From the NCBI GenBank assembly GCA_035373625.1, contig DAOSNS010000004.1, positions 104,058 through 168,057 of the forward strand: DNA of 64,000 nt. The letters run 5' to 3'. The DNA comes from DSWT01 sp035373625 (GTDB taxonomy: Bacteria; Chloroflexota; Anaerolineae; B4-G1; SLSP01). The position numbers were made by a program, and so were the translations under genes. This document shows positions 50,072 to 60,118 of this stretch, piece by piece. The notes under the pieces are model-generated. The model searched no databases, was not told where the DNA came from, and worked only from the letters and a program-made list of their open reading frames with translations. Each line of letters starts with the position of its first letter. Within the stretch, counting starts at the first letter, position 1.

Positions 50072-52289
50072 GAAAGATTCCCCGGCATGGCTATTGCGTG
50101 GCCTCTTCGCGCTTTTGGCGCTGGCTGTTCCATTGCTGGCCGGCTATGTCGTTTATTTTCAATGGCGTACTCCGGCATTAGATTTCAGTTTTGATGGTCA
50201 AACCGGGCGGGTATATGCCGTCCCGCAAAATAGCTACGCCAACTGGGCCGGGTTGTGGCCGGATGATGTGATCGTTTCTGTAAACGGTGTCCCGTTCGCC
50301 GAGTGGCTCGTCCCACGGGTGGGCGTCTCTATGGTGGAGATTGACCGGAACGGCCAGCGCCTCACCCTTGAACTCCCGATCTTTCCCCTGGCAAAACTCA
50401 ACTGGCTGTCGCTGATCAGTGCAATCGTCGTTGCATTGATTTTTTGGGGCGTCGGTGTGCTGCTTCTGTGGCGGCAATTTGCGCGCGCCGATGTGCGCCT
50501 GCTCTTTCTGCTGGCCCAGGTTTTTGCAGTGGCGGCGCTGTTGTTGCTGTCACAGCCCGGCTATTGGCTCACGCCTCCCTGGACGATAGTATTATGCACC
50601 GCCTGTTTCCACATTGCGGCCCCGCTGCTGGTGCATCACGTGACGACTTTTCCGGTACTGCTAGGCTCCCGGCGTCAAAGACGATGGGGACTTGGGGTGC
50701 TGTATGGATTGGCGTTTGCGGGGCTTGTCGGTGTGTTATCGTCCCAGGCGTTGTGGGTACGGCTGGGCGTGTTGTACTCTACTTTAGAAATCGTGTTTGC
50801 CCTCGGCATCCTGGTCTACGTGTATGTGCGCAAGGCTGTTCCTGACGACCGGCGGCGACTGCGTTTGATCGTCTTCGGCAATCTGATGGCGGCGCTCCCG
50901 CCCACACTGTTTTATCTCCTGCCAGCCATTGCCGGATCAATGTACCGCATGCCAAAATGGGCGATGGGTCTGTTTCTGGTCTTCGCGCCGTTGAGCTACA
51001 TGTATGCCACAGTGCGTCACAACCTGTTCGGGATAGATCGCCTGCTCAACCGCGCGTTAGTCTACGTTCTACTTTCCCTGGGCATCCTGCTGCTCTATCT
51101 GGGACCGTTTTTGCTGATTTATCGCCTTGCGCCGGGCGATTGGCTGGCCCAGGCGATGATCGCCGCCGGATTGACGCTGCTCGTCGGGCTGACCTTCGAC
51201 TGGTCGCGGCGGTGGGTGCAGCGATTGGTGGATCGCGTGTTCTACGGCGGGTGGTACGATTACCCTGGCGTGGTAGAAACGGTCAGCGATGCGCTTGCCC
51301 GCAGCCTGGATTGGACGCATTTGAAGGATGTGTTGACGCGCCAGGTTCCGGCATTGATGCAATTGCGTGCCGCGCATCTGTGGATCGGCGCGCCGGACGA
51401 GACGCTTCCCCCACAGCCGGCGGAGCCGCACTTGCGCTTCACATTCTCCCTCGAGGGCCGGCGCTGCGCGGCGTGGACTGTGAGTGGCCGGCGCGATGGA
51501 GAGGAGTTCACCGCCCCAGATCGCCGCATCCTCAAAACCCTCGCCGATCAAGCGGAAGTGGCCCTGAACAATGTGCTCCTGGTGGAGACGTTGCGCCGTC
51601 AACTGGGCGAGATCCGCGAGATGCAACACCGACTGCTCCGTTCCCGCGAGGAAGAACGCGCCCGCCTGGCCCGTGACCTGCACGACGGCCCAATCCAGCT
51701 CCTGGTGGGGCTGAATATGCAACTGGGCCTGCTCCTGGCTGCGACGGGAAAGGAAACCCTTTCCGCAAGCGAGGAATTGCAGGCGATGCGCGCCGAGGTG
51801 CGTCGCTTGCTGGCAGAATTACGGCAGGTGTGCGCCGAGCTACGCCCGCCGATGCTGGACACATTGGGATTGGGGGCAGCGTTGCGCGCCCTGGCCGAGG
51901 AGTGGTCGGAGCAGAGCGGCGTACCGATCACGCTCGACCTGCCGCCGGATCACACCTTGCGCGCCCTGCCGGGGGAGGTGACGGTCAATCTCTATCGGGT
52001 GGCGCAGGAGTCGCTATCCAACGTCGCCCGCCACGCTGCGGCGCGGCAGGTTGCACTCTCCCTGGTATGGGAGGCGGACCGCCTGACGTTGACCGTTCGA
52101 GATGACGGACGGGGTTTTGTCTTGCCAGAAGTGCTTCACGACTTAACCGCTCAGGAGCATTTCGGGCTGATGGGGATGCAGGAACGAGTTGCGCTGATCG
52201 GAGGGCGATTGATGATCGAATCGGCGCCCGGCCAGGGGACGACGGTGCGGGTGACTTATCAGACGCCGATCCCGGTCGGCGTCTGCTGA
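50058..52289 (+). CDS. NarX-type sensor histidine kinase with PDZ-like and multi-TM front
   Basis: The 743-residue protein begins with a membrane helix and a PDZ-like loop (YAVPQNSYANWAGLWPDDVIVSVNG), has about seven more helices to residue 375, a GAF-like domain (400-510), and a HisKA_3 dimerisation domain with His542 (ARLARDLHDGPIQLLVGL). A HATPase domain completes it (LYRVAQESLSNVARHA, VRDDGRGF, GLMGMQERVALIGG). It should phosphorylate the overlapping regulator. The PDZ-plus-membrane architecture resembles the 977-residue kinase at 32011-34944. Confidence 0.92.
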   Translation: MNHTEKDSPAWLLRGLFALLALAVPLLAGYVVYFQWRTPALDFSFDGQTGRVYAVPQNSYANWAGLWPDDVIVSVNGVPFAEWLVPRVGVSMVEIDRNGQRLTLELPIFPLAKLNWLSLISAIVVALIFWGVGVLLLWRQFARADVRLLFLLAQVFAVAALLLLSQPGYWLTPPWTIVLCTACFHIAAPLLVHHVTTFPVLLGSRRQRRWGLGVLYGLAFAGLVGVLSSQALWVRLGVLYSTLEIVFALGILVYVYVRKAVPDDRRRLRLIVFGNLMAALPPTLFYLLPAIAGSMYRMPKWAMGLFLVFAPLSYMYATVRHNLFGIDRLLNRALVYVLLSLGILLLYLGPFLLIYRLAPGDWLAQAMIAAGLTLLVGLTFDWSRRWVQRLVDRVFYGGWYDYPGVVETVSDALARSLDWTHLKDVLTRQVPALMQLRAAHLWIGAPDETLPPQPAEPHLRFTFSLEGRRCAAWTVSGRRDGEEFTAPDRRILKTLADQAEVALNNVLLVETLRRQLGEIREMQHRLLRSREEERARLARDLHDGPIQLLVGLNMQLGLLLAATGKETLSASEELQAMRAEVRRLLAELRQVCAELRPPMLDTLGLGAALRALAEEWSEQSGVPITLDLPPDHTLRALPGEVTVNLYRVAQESLSNVARHAAARQVALSLVWEADRLTLTVRDDGRGFVLPEVLHDLTAQEHFGLMGMQERVALIGGRLMIESAPGQGTTVRVTYQTPIPVGVC

Positions 52290-52302
52290 TTGGGTCGGGA
52301 CA

Positions 52303-52360
52303 CGGATCACACGGATTTTGACCTTGATTTCATCCGTGTACATCCGTAAAATCCGTGTTT
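52303..52360. repeat. Dispersed palindromic repeat after the kinase gene
   Basis: cacggatcacacggatttt and catccgtaaaatccgtg form an inverted repeat related to the aacggatt family. It could act as a terminator. Confidence 0.55.
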
Positions 52361-52496
52361 AAAAGCCTGCTCACAGTCCCAATGTCATATATCAGAGTCA
52401 GTACCCCAGTACCGGGTGTTCTTCTCCAAAAACAGTACTCCGCTCCGATGACACGCCGATCAATCTGTGCTATCCTGTTCTGTAGAGGAACAGGCC

Positions 52497-52871
52497 ATGA
52501 TCCGTGTGCTCATCGTAGACGACCAACCCGCGTTTCGCCGCGTGCTGGGGCAATTGCTAACCCGCGCCGGCCTGGTCGTTGTCGGCGAGGTGGGGACGGT
52601 CGCCGAGGCCGAAGCGTTGGCGCGGGTCGTCCAGCCCGATCTGGCGGTAGTGGACGTGATGCTGCCGGGTGTTAACGGATTAGAGGGCACGCGCCGTCTA
52701 AAGACGCTCTTCCCTGATCTACGCGTGATCCTGATCAGTGCCTACCGCGACCGCGCCGATCAGTTCCAGGTCGCAGCGGCAGAGGTGGGGGCAGAGGTGT
52801 TCATTCCCAAAGACGACCTGGACTTGAGCGCGATCCAGGCATGGAAGGACTTACCTGGACGTAAATTGTAA
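52497..52871 (+). CDS. Stand-alone response-regulator receiver
   Basis: About 124 residues, receiver only: IVDDQPAFRRV, phosphoacceptor in LAVVDVMLPGVNG, Ser in VILISAYRD, and Lys in VFIPKDD. AGAGGAAC precedes ATG 52497. It follows the NarL/NarX pair on the same strand after a 207-bp gap holding a dispersed repeat. A role as a second receiver for that kinase is plausible but unproven. Confidence 0.88.
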   Translation: MIRVLIVDDQPAFRRVLGQLLTRAGLVVVGEVGTVAEAEALARVVQPDLAVVDVMLPGVNGLEGTRRLKTLFPDLRVILISAYRDRADQFQVAAAEVGAEVFIPKDDLDLSAIQAWKDLPGRKL

Positions 52872-52912
52872 TCCGTTTCGATATCCTTTGGATCCCTATC
52901 AGGAGGTGAATT

Positions 52913-55900
52913 ATGAAACCGAGAAATTTGTTTTACCTGGTTGCGCTGTTGATCGCAATCGCCGGCGGTATCGGATTGCTCACCCTGGCAATGGCCTCAC
53001 CGCCAGCATCTCTTGCCTCTTCCATCCCTTCCTCTCCCTCTCTCTCCCCCGCTCCTCCCACCACTACCGTCAAGCTCATCTTCATCCATCACTCCTGCGG
53101 TGAAAACTGGCTGGCGGACGACAATGGCGGATTAGGTATCGCCTTGCGCGACAATAATTACTTCGTCAGCGACACCAATTATGGCTGGGGGCCGGATAGC
53201 ATCGGCGACCGCACGGATATTCCCAATTGGCCTGAGTGGTTCGTTGGCCCCAACGCGATCACCTATACCACTGCGCTCTACACCGAGTACAACCAGAACT
53301 CCTCCTACTCCCGCCTGGCCTCCGATCCCGGCGGCGAAAACACCATCATCATGTTCAAATCCTGCTTCCCCAACTCTGGCCTTGAAGGGAATCCCAACGA
53401 CCCGCCGCTCCCCGAACCCGATGACTCGCTCACCGTCGCCAACGCCAAGGCGGTCTACAACACAATACTGACATACTTCGCTACCAGGCAAGACAAGCTG
53501 TTCATCGTCATCACTGCGCCACCGCTGGCAGAGGCCGAGACGACCGCCGCACAAGCCACCAACGCGCGCGCCTTCAACAACTGGCTGGTCAACGACTGGT
53601 TGGACACTTATCACCACAACAATGTCGCCGTCTTTGACTTCTACAATGTCTTGACCAGCAATGGCGGCAATCCGGATACCAACGACTACGCACAACGTCC
53701 TATCGGCAATCACCATTATTGGGACGGGACACAGATCACCCACACTCAGACTGTCAGCAACAACTTCTCGGCCTACCCCAGCGGCGACAGCCATCCCACC
53801 GCCGCCGGCAACCAAAAGGCCACGGCCGAGTTCGTGCCGCTGCTCAACGTGATCTACAACCGCTGGAAATCCGGCGGAACGCCCTGCACCGCGCTGACAG
53901 GTGTGAGCATCAGCGGCCCGACGAGCGGTTACACCGACACGCAGTATACCTTCACCGCCGGCGTCGCACCCGCCAACGCCTCCACGCCTATCAGCTACAC
54001 CTGGACGCCCGCCCCCGCCTCCGGGCAAGGGACTATGACGGCGCGTTACACCTGGCCGACCGTCGGCGCGAAGGTCATCACCGTCACGGTGCAGAACTGC
54101 GGCGGGAGCGCGGTGGATACCCACACCATCACCCTTACCGCCCACCCGACTCCCTCGCACTTCCTTTACCTGCCCCTGATCCTGCGCAACTACGCCCCTG
54201 CGCCCCCCGCGTGCGCCGTCCCGTTGACCGGCGTGACGATCACCGGGCCGATGAGTGGCGGTACATCCCTATTACCCGTTAACTATGCACAATTCACAAT
54301 TAATCATCCCTCTGCCCCGCTGGCTGCCCAACCCACCGGCCTGACTGCCTTGCATCGCAGCGGTCAAACTTTCCTCACCTGGAATGAAAACACGAGCGTC
54401 AGCGGCGAAAGCTACCACGTCTATCGCCACACCGCGCCGATCAACGCAAGCAACATTGCCCAGGCCACCCGTCTGACGGCCAAATGGGGACCGCTGCCCG
54501 AAGGCTCCAGCATCTTTTACACCGACCGCGACCGCGATCCGGCTGGCAGCCTGTTTACCGGCCTGCGCAACTATGTCATTACTCCGCTTGGGTCGCAATT
54601 GACCGACACGGTGGGCTTGTTCGTCTGGACAACCAAACAAACGGGCAATTATTATTATGCCGTCACCACAGTGGATGCGGGCGGCGTGGAAAACCTGACC
54701 GATTTTGGCGCGGGCAACTCGCTTGCCGCCGCCGTCGCCGAAACCGTCGCCGACCCGGCGCCGGTGATGGTCTGGCAATCGCCCAGCGGCAATGGGCGAG
54801 TCTATACCCAGTTCATGGATTACGCCACCTTCAATCCCACCTTCGAGCGGCCCTACGCGCATCCCGACGGCGGCTTGCAATACGCTTATAATTACTTTGT
54901 GGGTTTGCCCACGCCCGAGCAATGCGGCGGTTCGCTGCCTTCCTCGATGCCCATCATTCTGCATATCGAAGGCTATGGCTCCCGCTACGTCGCCGAGTAC
55001 GAGTTGGGCGACCACTCGTCCTACTTTTGCGCCCTCGAAATCTGGGGGGATGATCCGCGCCAATCGTGGTACTATGGCTTTAGCGCCACCTATGACTACC
55101 GTTCTGGCGATCCAACCAGCACGCCGCCAGGCAGTGGGCCGATTGTCAATTACACCGAAGAGCGATTGCTGCGCTCCATCTATGACACGCTGCGCGACCC
55201 TGACTATGCCGCTTATCACCTGGACGCCAACCGCATCTATGTCTACGGCCACTCGATGGGCGGCAGCGGCGCGCTGGCCCTGGCGATGCGCTATCCAAAT
55301 GTCTTTGCCGCGTCTTATAGCAGCGAGCCGATGACGAACTATAGCACTTCGGGCGACGGCGGCGGCGAGAATTGGCGCAATGACACTGTGCCCAAGTGGG
55401 GGACGATTGCCGCCAACCTGCCCATCTCGAATGTGGGGCGCTACGCCGGTCACCTGGCGGCCTATAACGGAACCGGCGTTTGGGATTGGCAGAATCACCA
55501 GGCTAATCTGGTCAACCGGCGCGGCGACGATATGGCACACATCAGCCTGGCGCACGGCGCGAATGACACCGTCATCGAATGGAGCACGCAGGGGCAGCCA
55601 GCCTACGGGGCCTTTTACCAGGGGCGGCGCGCCTTTTCCGGCGCGACGGTGGCGGCCGGCCACGACTGGATCGGCTTTAACGGCATGGGACCAAATGTCA
55701 CCGCCGACCTCGGCGCGCCTTTCTACAATTTCAGCGTGGTGCGCAATGAGAGCCTCCCCGGCTTATCCAACGCCAGCGGCAGCAGTGTTACGCCGCCCCC
55801 CGGCGCCGACGCCGCCTATAACCTGAATCTGGAATGGTCGTCCTCGTGGGACAATTGGGACGGCGCGCCGATAGACACAGCCGGCCAGTGGCGCATCAGC

Positions 55901-57865
55901 CTGCGCACGACGGACGGCTCCAACCAAACCGTAGATGTCACCCCGCGCCGTTTGCAGACCTTTCACATCACGCCCGGCGCAAACTATGCGTGGGAAAATC
56001 GCCGCGTCAGCGACAACGGCCTGGTTGCCAGCGGCACAGTCGCCGCTGATGCTTATGGCCTCGTCACAGTGCAAAATTTCGCCGTCACGCCGGGCGGCAA
56101 TCGCCTGCTCTTACAGCCAGCCGGTGGCCCGGCGCAGCCGACCTTGACGCTGACTGCGCCTAACGGCGGCGAAAGTTGGCAGGTGGGCAGCCAACACCTC
56201 ATCCAATGGACGACCACCGGCAGCATCCCCAACGTCAGCCTGTCCTACTCTACCGATGGCTTTGCTACCAGCCACACCATCGTCGCTTCCATCGCCAATA
56301 CCGGCAGTTACAACTGGACGATTCCCAACACTCCGGCGACAACCGCGCGCGTGCGCGTGAGCAGCGTGGTCACGCCATCTATCCACGACGACAGCGATGC
56401 CAACTTCACCATCCAATCGGCCGGCGGCTCGACAACATACATCTTTACGGCGACCATCACGCCGCCTAATGCGACACCGCCGGTGGTGTATACCTGGTCG
56501 CCTGCGCCGCTTAGTGGGCAGGGGACTGCGGTTGCGTCTTACCAATGGACCACACCCGGCACCTACGTCATTACTGTCACGGTGACCAATTGCGGCGGCA
56601 CATTCGCCGACACTCATACCATCACGATCGGCGGCGCGCCGACGCAGACCGTGCGTCCCTTTCCCGACACCACCAACGGCATCCACGTCTTCAACGATCA
56701 GTTGGCGAACATGAGCGAGGAACAATTCCAATTCGCCGCCACCCACTACGTCGGCACGCAAAAGATGACCCGCGCCGACGCCGACCACTTGCGCACCTAC
56801 AATCCCAATTTCATCATTCTGAACTATCGCCTGGGTATGGGATTGGGGTATCGGGGAATTGAAAGCGGCTGCACCCCCAGCGGCGACTGGCTTAGCATCA
56901 TTGATGGCAATGATTGGGTGCAGGAATGGCCCGGCGACGGCAATGTGGTGGAGGACTGGTTCTATCACTGGCCCGAAGCCAGCACAACTCGCGTGCTCAA
57001 TTGCGATTGGGGCTGGTATCTGATGAATCTGGACAACGCCGCCTGGCGCACATACTGGTCCGGCGAGGTGTTGCGTCTGCTCCAAACCAACGCCGACGAC
57101 GGCATCTTCGCCGACAGCTTCAGCGTGCCCAATTACCTGGGCTACGATCACTACAACCCCAATTTGCCGGAACTGGACAACACCTTTGAAAGCCAGTGGG
57201 CCACGCGCCTCAACAACTTTATGACCTACGTGCAACAGGGCAGCCTGGCCCCTTATCACTTTATTCCCAACGCCGGTCAATGGGTCACCAGCCGCGAAAC
57301 CACCGACTATTCGATTGCGGACGGTGTCATGATCGAGGGCTTTGGCGGGTGGGGCTATGCCAGCTATTTCGATTTGGCCGACTGGCAATTGCAGATGGAT
57401 CGCATTCTGGGGTTGGTCAACCAAGACAAGATCATTTTGGCGCAACAGTATATCAATGCCGACGATGTGAACGACCGTATGTTTCTACTCAGCAGTTACT
57501 TGTTGATCAAGGGGCGCTATACGTATATCAACTTCGACCTCGATCTGGATCCCGAGTGGTTTCCCGAATACAGCATCCCGATTGGCAGTCCTATCGGCGG
57601 AACCCCGGCCAACATCGCAGCGTTGTGGAACGCCGATTGGGGCGTCTACACCCGCGCCTACAGCAACGGACGTGTGCTGGTTAACCCCACGGCAATCACT
57701 CAGACCGTCGCCCTGGGACAAACCTATTATCGCGCCACGCCGAACGGCGGCGGCTTTGTTCCCGCCGATGGCGACGTTTCGGCCTGGACGGTGAGCTACA
57801 CGCCCGTGACCAGCGTGGAACTGGCGCCGAACCGGGGGGCGGTGTTGCTCAACGCAGCGCCGTAA
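52913..57865 (+). CDS. Giant secreted multidomain protein (SGNH-like, PKD, esterase, glycosyl-hydrolase-like)
   Basis: The 1650-residue protein has a signal peptide (FYLVALLIAIAGGIGLLTLAMA), then an N-terminal domain (about 44-325) with IHHSCGENWLADD and GENTIIMFKSCFPNSGLEGNP, shared with the protein at 58351. PKD1 spans 328-412, followed by FLYLPLILRNY. A second PKD is split: its start is at about 436-450 and its remainder at 1172-1245. Between lie an FN3-like region, an alpha/beta esterase with Ser in YGHSMGGSG (about 781), Asp in HGANDTVIEW, His in AGHDWIGF, and a Kre9-like beta domain (1081-1167). Residues 1246-1650 resemble a GHL15-like glycosidase. Confidence 0.8.
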   Translation: MKPRNLFYLVALLIAIAGGIGLLTLAMASPPASLASSIPSSPSLSPAPPTTTVKLIFIHHSCGENWLADDNGGLGIALRDNNYFVSDTNYGWGPDSIGDRTDIPNWPEWFVGPNAITYTTALYTEYNQNSSYSRLASDPGGENTIIMFKSCFPNSGLEGNPNDPPLPEPDDSLTVANAKAVYNTILTYFATRQDKLFIVITAPPLAEAETTAAQATNARAFNNWLVNDWLDTYHHNNVAVFDFYNVLTSNGGNPDTNDYAQRPIGNHHYWDGTQITHTQTVSNNFSAYPSGDSHPTAAGNQKATAEFVPLLNVIYNRWKSGGTPCTALTGVSISGPTSGYTDTQYTFTAGVAPANASTPISYTWTPAPASGQGTMTARYTWPTVGAKVITVTVQNCGGSAVDTHTITLTAHPTPSHFLYLPLILRNYAPAPPACAVPLTGVTITGPMSGGTSLLPVNYAQFTINHPSAPLAAQPTGLTALHRSGQTFLTWNENTSVSGESYHVYRHTAPINASNIAQATRLTAKWGPLPEGSSIFYTDRDRDPAGSLFTGLRNYVITPLGSQLTDTVGLFVWTTKQTGNYYYAVTTVDAGGVENLTDFGAGNSLAAAVAETVADPAPVMVWQSPSGNGRVYTQFMDYATFNPTFERPYAHPDGGLQYAYNYFVGLPTPEQCGGSLPSSMPIILHIEGYGSRYVAEYELGDHSSYFCALEIWGDDPRQSWYYGFSATYDYRSGDPTSTPPGSGPIVNYTEERLLRSIYDTLRDPDYAAYHLDANRIYVYGHSMGGSGALALAMRYPNVFAASYSSEPMTNYSTSGDGGGENWRNDTVPKWGTIAANLPISNVGRYAGHLAAYNGTGVWDWQNHQANLVNRRGDDMAHISLAHGANDTVIEWSTQGQPAYGAFYQGRRAFSGATVAAGHDWIGFNGMGPNVTADLGAPFYNFSVVRNESLPGLSNASGSSVTPPPGADAAYNLNLEWSSSWDNWDGAPIDTAGQWRISLRTTDGSNQTVDVTPRRLQTFHITPGANYAWENRRVSDNGLVASGTVAADAYGLVTVQNFAVTPGGNRLLLQPAGGPAQPTLTLTAPNGGESWQVGSQHLIQWTTTGSIPNVSLSYSTDGFATSHTIVASIANTGSYNWTIPNTPATTARVRVSSVVTPSIHDDSDANFTIQSAGGSTTYIFTATITPPNATPPVVYTWSPAPLSGQGTAVASYQWTTPGTYVITVTVTNCGGTFADTHTITIGGAPTQTVRPFPDTTNGIHVFNDQLANMSEEQFQFAATHYVGTQKMTRADADHLRTYNPNFIILNYRLGMGLGYRGIESGCTPSGDWLSIIDGNDWVQEWPGDGNVVEDWFYHWPEASTTRVLNCDWGWYLMNLDNAAWRTYWSGEVLRLLQTNADDGIFADSFSVPNYLGYDHYNPNLPELDNTFESQWATRLNNFMTYVQQGSLAPYHFIPNAGQWVTSRETTDYSIADGVMIEGFGGWGYASYFDLADWQLQMDRILGLVNQDKIILAQQYINADDVNDRMFLLSSYLLIKGRYTYINFDLDLDPEWFPEYSIPIGSPIGGTPANIAALWNADWGVYTRAYSNGRVLVNPTAITQTVALGQTYYRATPNGGGFVPADGDVSAWTVSYTPVTSVELAPNRGAVLLNAAP

Positions 57866-57907
57866 CTTACGGATGAAAAAGTCCGCCGGGTTTTCCGCAC
57901 AATAACC

Positions 57908-58330
57908 ATGACCATTCACATGACGCCTGCTCGTTTTACAGTCCGTAACCCGCTGCGTAGTTGTTGGACGCTCTTGGGTTTCGGCGCGTTGATCGCCATC
58001 GTGCCGCTGATTTTGCTGTACGTCTTCGGCTTCTCGGCTAAAACGACCGAGGAGTATGCCTGTGTGCTGCGTATGGTCGAGCACAGCGAAGATGTCATCG
58101 TGATGACGGGGGAACCGCTTAAACCGGGGCTGTTTGCGTGGACCTCGTACTTCGAGAGCGGCGGCGGCCTGCGACAGGGCGCCTTCTCTACCACGCTCTC
58201 CGGTCCGCGAGGGCGCGCGCGGATTCAGGCGCAGTTCTATCGCACGCCCGTCGGCGAGACACTGGGGATATGGCTCAAAAAGGGACATGAGGAGATCACC
58301 ATTTACGACGGGAATTATCCGTGCGATTAG
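57908..58330 (+). CDS. Small membrane protein, Coa1-like
   Basis: The 140-residue protein has a basic N-terminus, one membrane helix at about 22-42 (LGFGALIAIVPLILLYVFGF), and an outer domain with VIVMTGEPLKPG, GAFSTTLSGPRGRARIQAQFYRT and a final GIWLKKGHEEITIYDG strand. This pattern resembles the Coa1 family (cytochrome oxidase assembly factor 1), in which a lone membrane helix carries a small beta domain. The match is moderate and the function here is unknown. It lies between two secreted paralogues. Confidence 0.5.
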   Translation: MTIHMTPARFTVRNPLRSCWTLLGFGALIAIVPLILLYVFGFSAKTTEEYACVLRMVEHSEDVIVMTGEPLKPGLFAWTSYFESGGGLRQGAFSTTLSGPRGRARIQAQFYRTPVGETLGIWLKKGHEEITIYDGNYPCD

Positions 58331-58350
58331 CCAACTAAGGAGGATTTTCA

Positions 58351-60087
58351 ATGAAACGCATCGCTTGTGTTCTGTGTGTTGGTGCAATTCTGTTAACAAT
58401 GGTGAGATTTGTCGCTGCTTCCCCTCTACTCCCCCACTCCCCTACTCTCCCACTCTCCCTCTCCGACACCCCGCCCGCCCAACCCGTCAAGCTCATCTTC
58501 ATCCACCACTCCACCGGCGGCAACTGGCTGGCCGATCCCAACAATGACCAGCCCTACGGCGGTCTGGGCAAAGCTCTGATGCAGAACAACTACTTCGTCA
58601 GCGCGACGAACTACGGCTGGGGGCCGGACGGCATCGGCGACCGGACGGACATCCCCAACTGGACGGAATGGTTTGTCGGCCCGAACCGCGACACCTACCT
58701 GGATGCGCTCTACAACGAAAGCGAGCAGAACGTCGGCGACTTTGGCGATTGGTCACGGCTGAGGAGCGACCCCGGCGGCGAGAACGTGATCATCATGTTC
58801 AAGTCCTGCTTCCCCAACTCCAACCTGGAGGGCAACCCCGACGATCCGCCGCTGCCCGAACCCAACGATTGGGAATACTCCGTCGCCAACGCGAAGGCCG
58901 TCTACAACGCGCTGCTGACGTACTTCGCGACGCGGCAGGACAAGCTGTTCGTTGTCATCACTGCGCCGCCGCTGATGCGCAGCGAGACCTCGCGGCAGAA
59001 CGCCGCCAACGCGCGCGCTTTCAACAACTGGCTGGTGAATGACTGGCTGGCGGATTACCCCTACGCCAACGTCGCCGTCTTCGACTACTACAACGTGCTC
59101 ACCGGCCCGGACAATCATCATCGCTGGAACGGCAGCGCGATCGAGCATATTCAGGCGACGGACAACAACTACGCGTTCTACCCCAGCGGCGATAGCCACC
59201 CTTCGACGGAAGGGCACACCAAAGCCACCGCCGAATTCGTCCCACTGCTCAACGTCTTCTACAACCGCTGGCGGGCTGGTGAGACGGTCGCGCCGCCACC
59301 CGCCACACTGCCTGCAGAACCGGCAACCGTCGAGGCGACGGAAGCCGTGCCGGAGCCAACCGCCAAACCATCGGGCAGCAGCAGTCGCATTGACGATTTT
59401 GAAGGCGATCTGGAATGGTATGCCGAGACGGGTGATGGGGCAACGATCACATGCGCTAAAGACAGCCATGCCTATGGGGGCGCCGCGGCATTACGGATGA
59501 CGTACAACATCCCCGCCAACAGTTGGGGCGGCTGCGGGAAGTATTACGATGCCCCCCAGGATTGGAGCGCAGGCGACGGCCTCACCCTCTGGCTGCACAC
59601 CGATACACCCGGCCTGTGGACTACCCTGACGCTCTACTCCGGCCCCGCCGATGCCGGCACCCCCTTCGAGTTTGGCTTCGAGGTGACGACGGAATGGAAC
59701 TCCATTTTCATCCCCTGGAACGAATTCGCGCGCGCCTCGTGGGCGGATGAGGGCGGGTTGGCAACCCTGGATCCGACACACATCAGCAGCATCGCGCTCA
59801 GCCTGGGTGAAGGCCGGGGGAATATGTGGGTGGACGATGTAGCGGTTTTCGCCGGGGAACCTTCAGCCGAACCACCTGCGCCGCCGCAGCCGACAGAAGC
59901 ACCACCGGCCGAAATCCAGCCAACGGAAAAACCGCCCGCCGAAGAACAGCCGTCCGAACCAACGCCGGAACCCACGGAAGGGGCACGCGGACGCGGCGGC
60001 TTGTGCGCCTCCGCCCCGTTGGCGCTCTCGCTGCTTGCTGTGGGGATTGTGATGCGGCGCCGCCACGGGCAAAATCATAACGTATAA
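58351..60087 (+). CDS. Secreted SGNH-like protein with carbohydrate-binding-like domain and C-terminal anchor signal
   Basis: The 578-residue protein has a signal peptide, an N-terminal domain about 48-310 that closely follows that of the 1650-residue neighbour (IHHSTGGNWLADP, NNYFVSATNYGWGPDGIGD, FKSCFPNSNLEGNPDDPP), a Pro/Ala-rich linker, and a beta-sandwich near 350-505 (IDDFEGDLEWYAE, NMWVDDVAVF) resembling CBM11/CIA30-like sugar-binding modules. A Pro/Glu linker leads to RGRGGLCASAPLALSLLAVGIVMRRRHG-like end: small residues and Cys, a hydrophobic helix, then Arg cluster, as in CTERM sorting signals. Activity unknown. AGGAGG precedes ATG 58351. Confidence 0.75.
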   Translation: MKRIACVLCVGAILLTMVRFVAASPLLPHSPTLPLSLSDTPPAQPVKLIFIHHSTGGNWLADPNNDQPYGGLGKALMQNNYFVSATNYGWGPDGIGDRTDIPNWTEWFVGPNRDTYLDALYNESEQNVGDFGDWSRLRSDPGGENVIIMFKSCFPNSNLEGNPDDPPLPEPNDWEYSVANAKAVYNALLTYFATRQDKLFVVITAPPLMRSETSRQNAANARAFNNWLVNDWLADYPYANVAVFDYYNVLTGPDNHHRWNGSAIEHIQATDNNYAFYPSGDSHPSTEGHTKATAEFVPLLNVFYNRWRAGETVAPPPATLPAEPATVEATEAVPEPTAKPSGSSSRIDDFEGDLEWYAETGDGATITCAKDSHAYGGAAALRMTYNIPANSWGGCGKYYDAPQDWSAGDGLTLWLHTDTPGLWTTLTLYSGPADAGTPFEFGFEVTTEWNSIFIPWNEFARASWADEGGLATLDPTHISSIALSLGEGRGNMWVDDVAVFAGEPSAEPPAPPQPTEAPPAEIQPTEKPPAEEQPSEPTPEPTEGARGRGGLCASAPLALSLLAVGIVMRRRHGQNHNV

Positions 60088-60118
60088 CCGCATGTCTTGA
60101 CCACGCTACAACCCTTAT

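Noticed and set aside
54272..55663. 463-codon minus-strand frame opposite the giant secreted protein
   Set aside because: Shadow frame in GC-rich coding DNA; the plus-strand esterase motifs are unambiguous.
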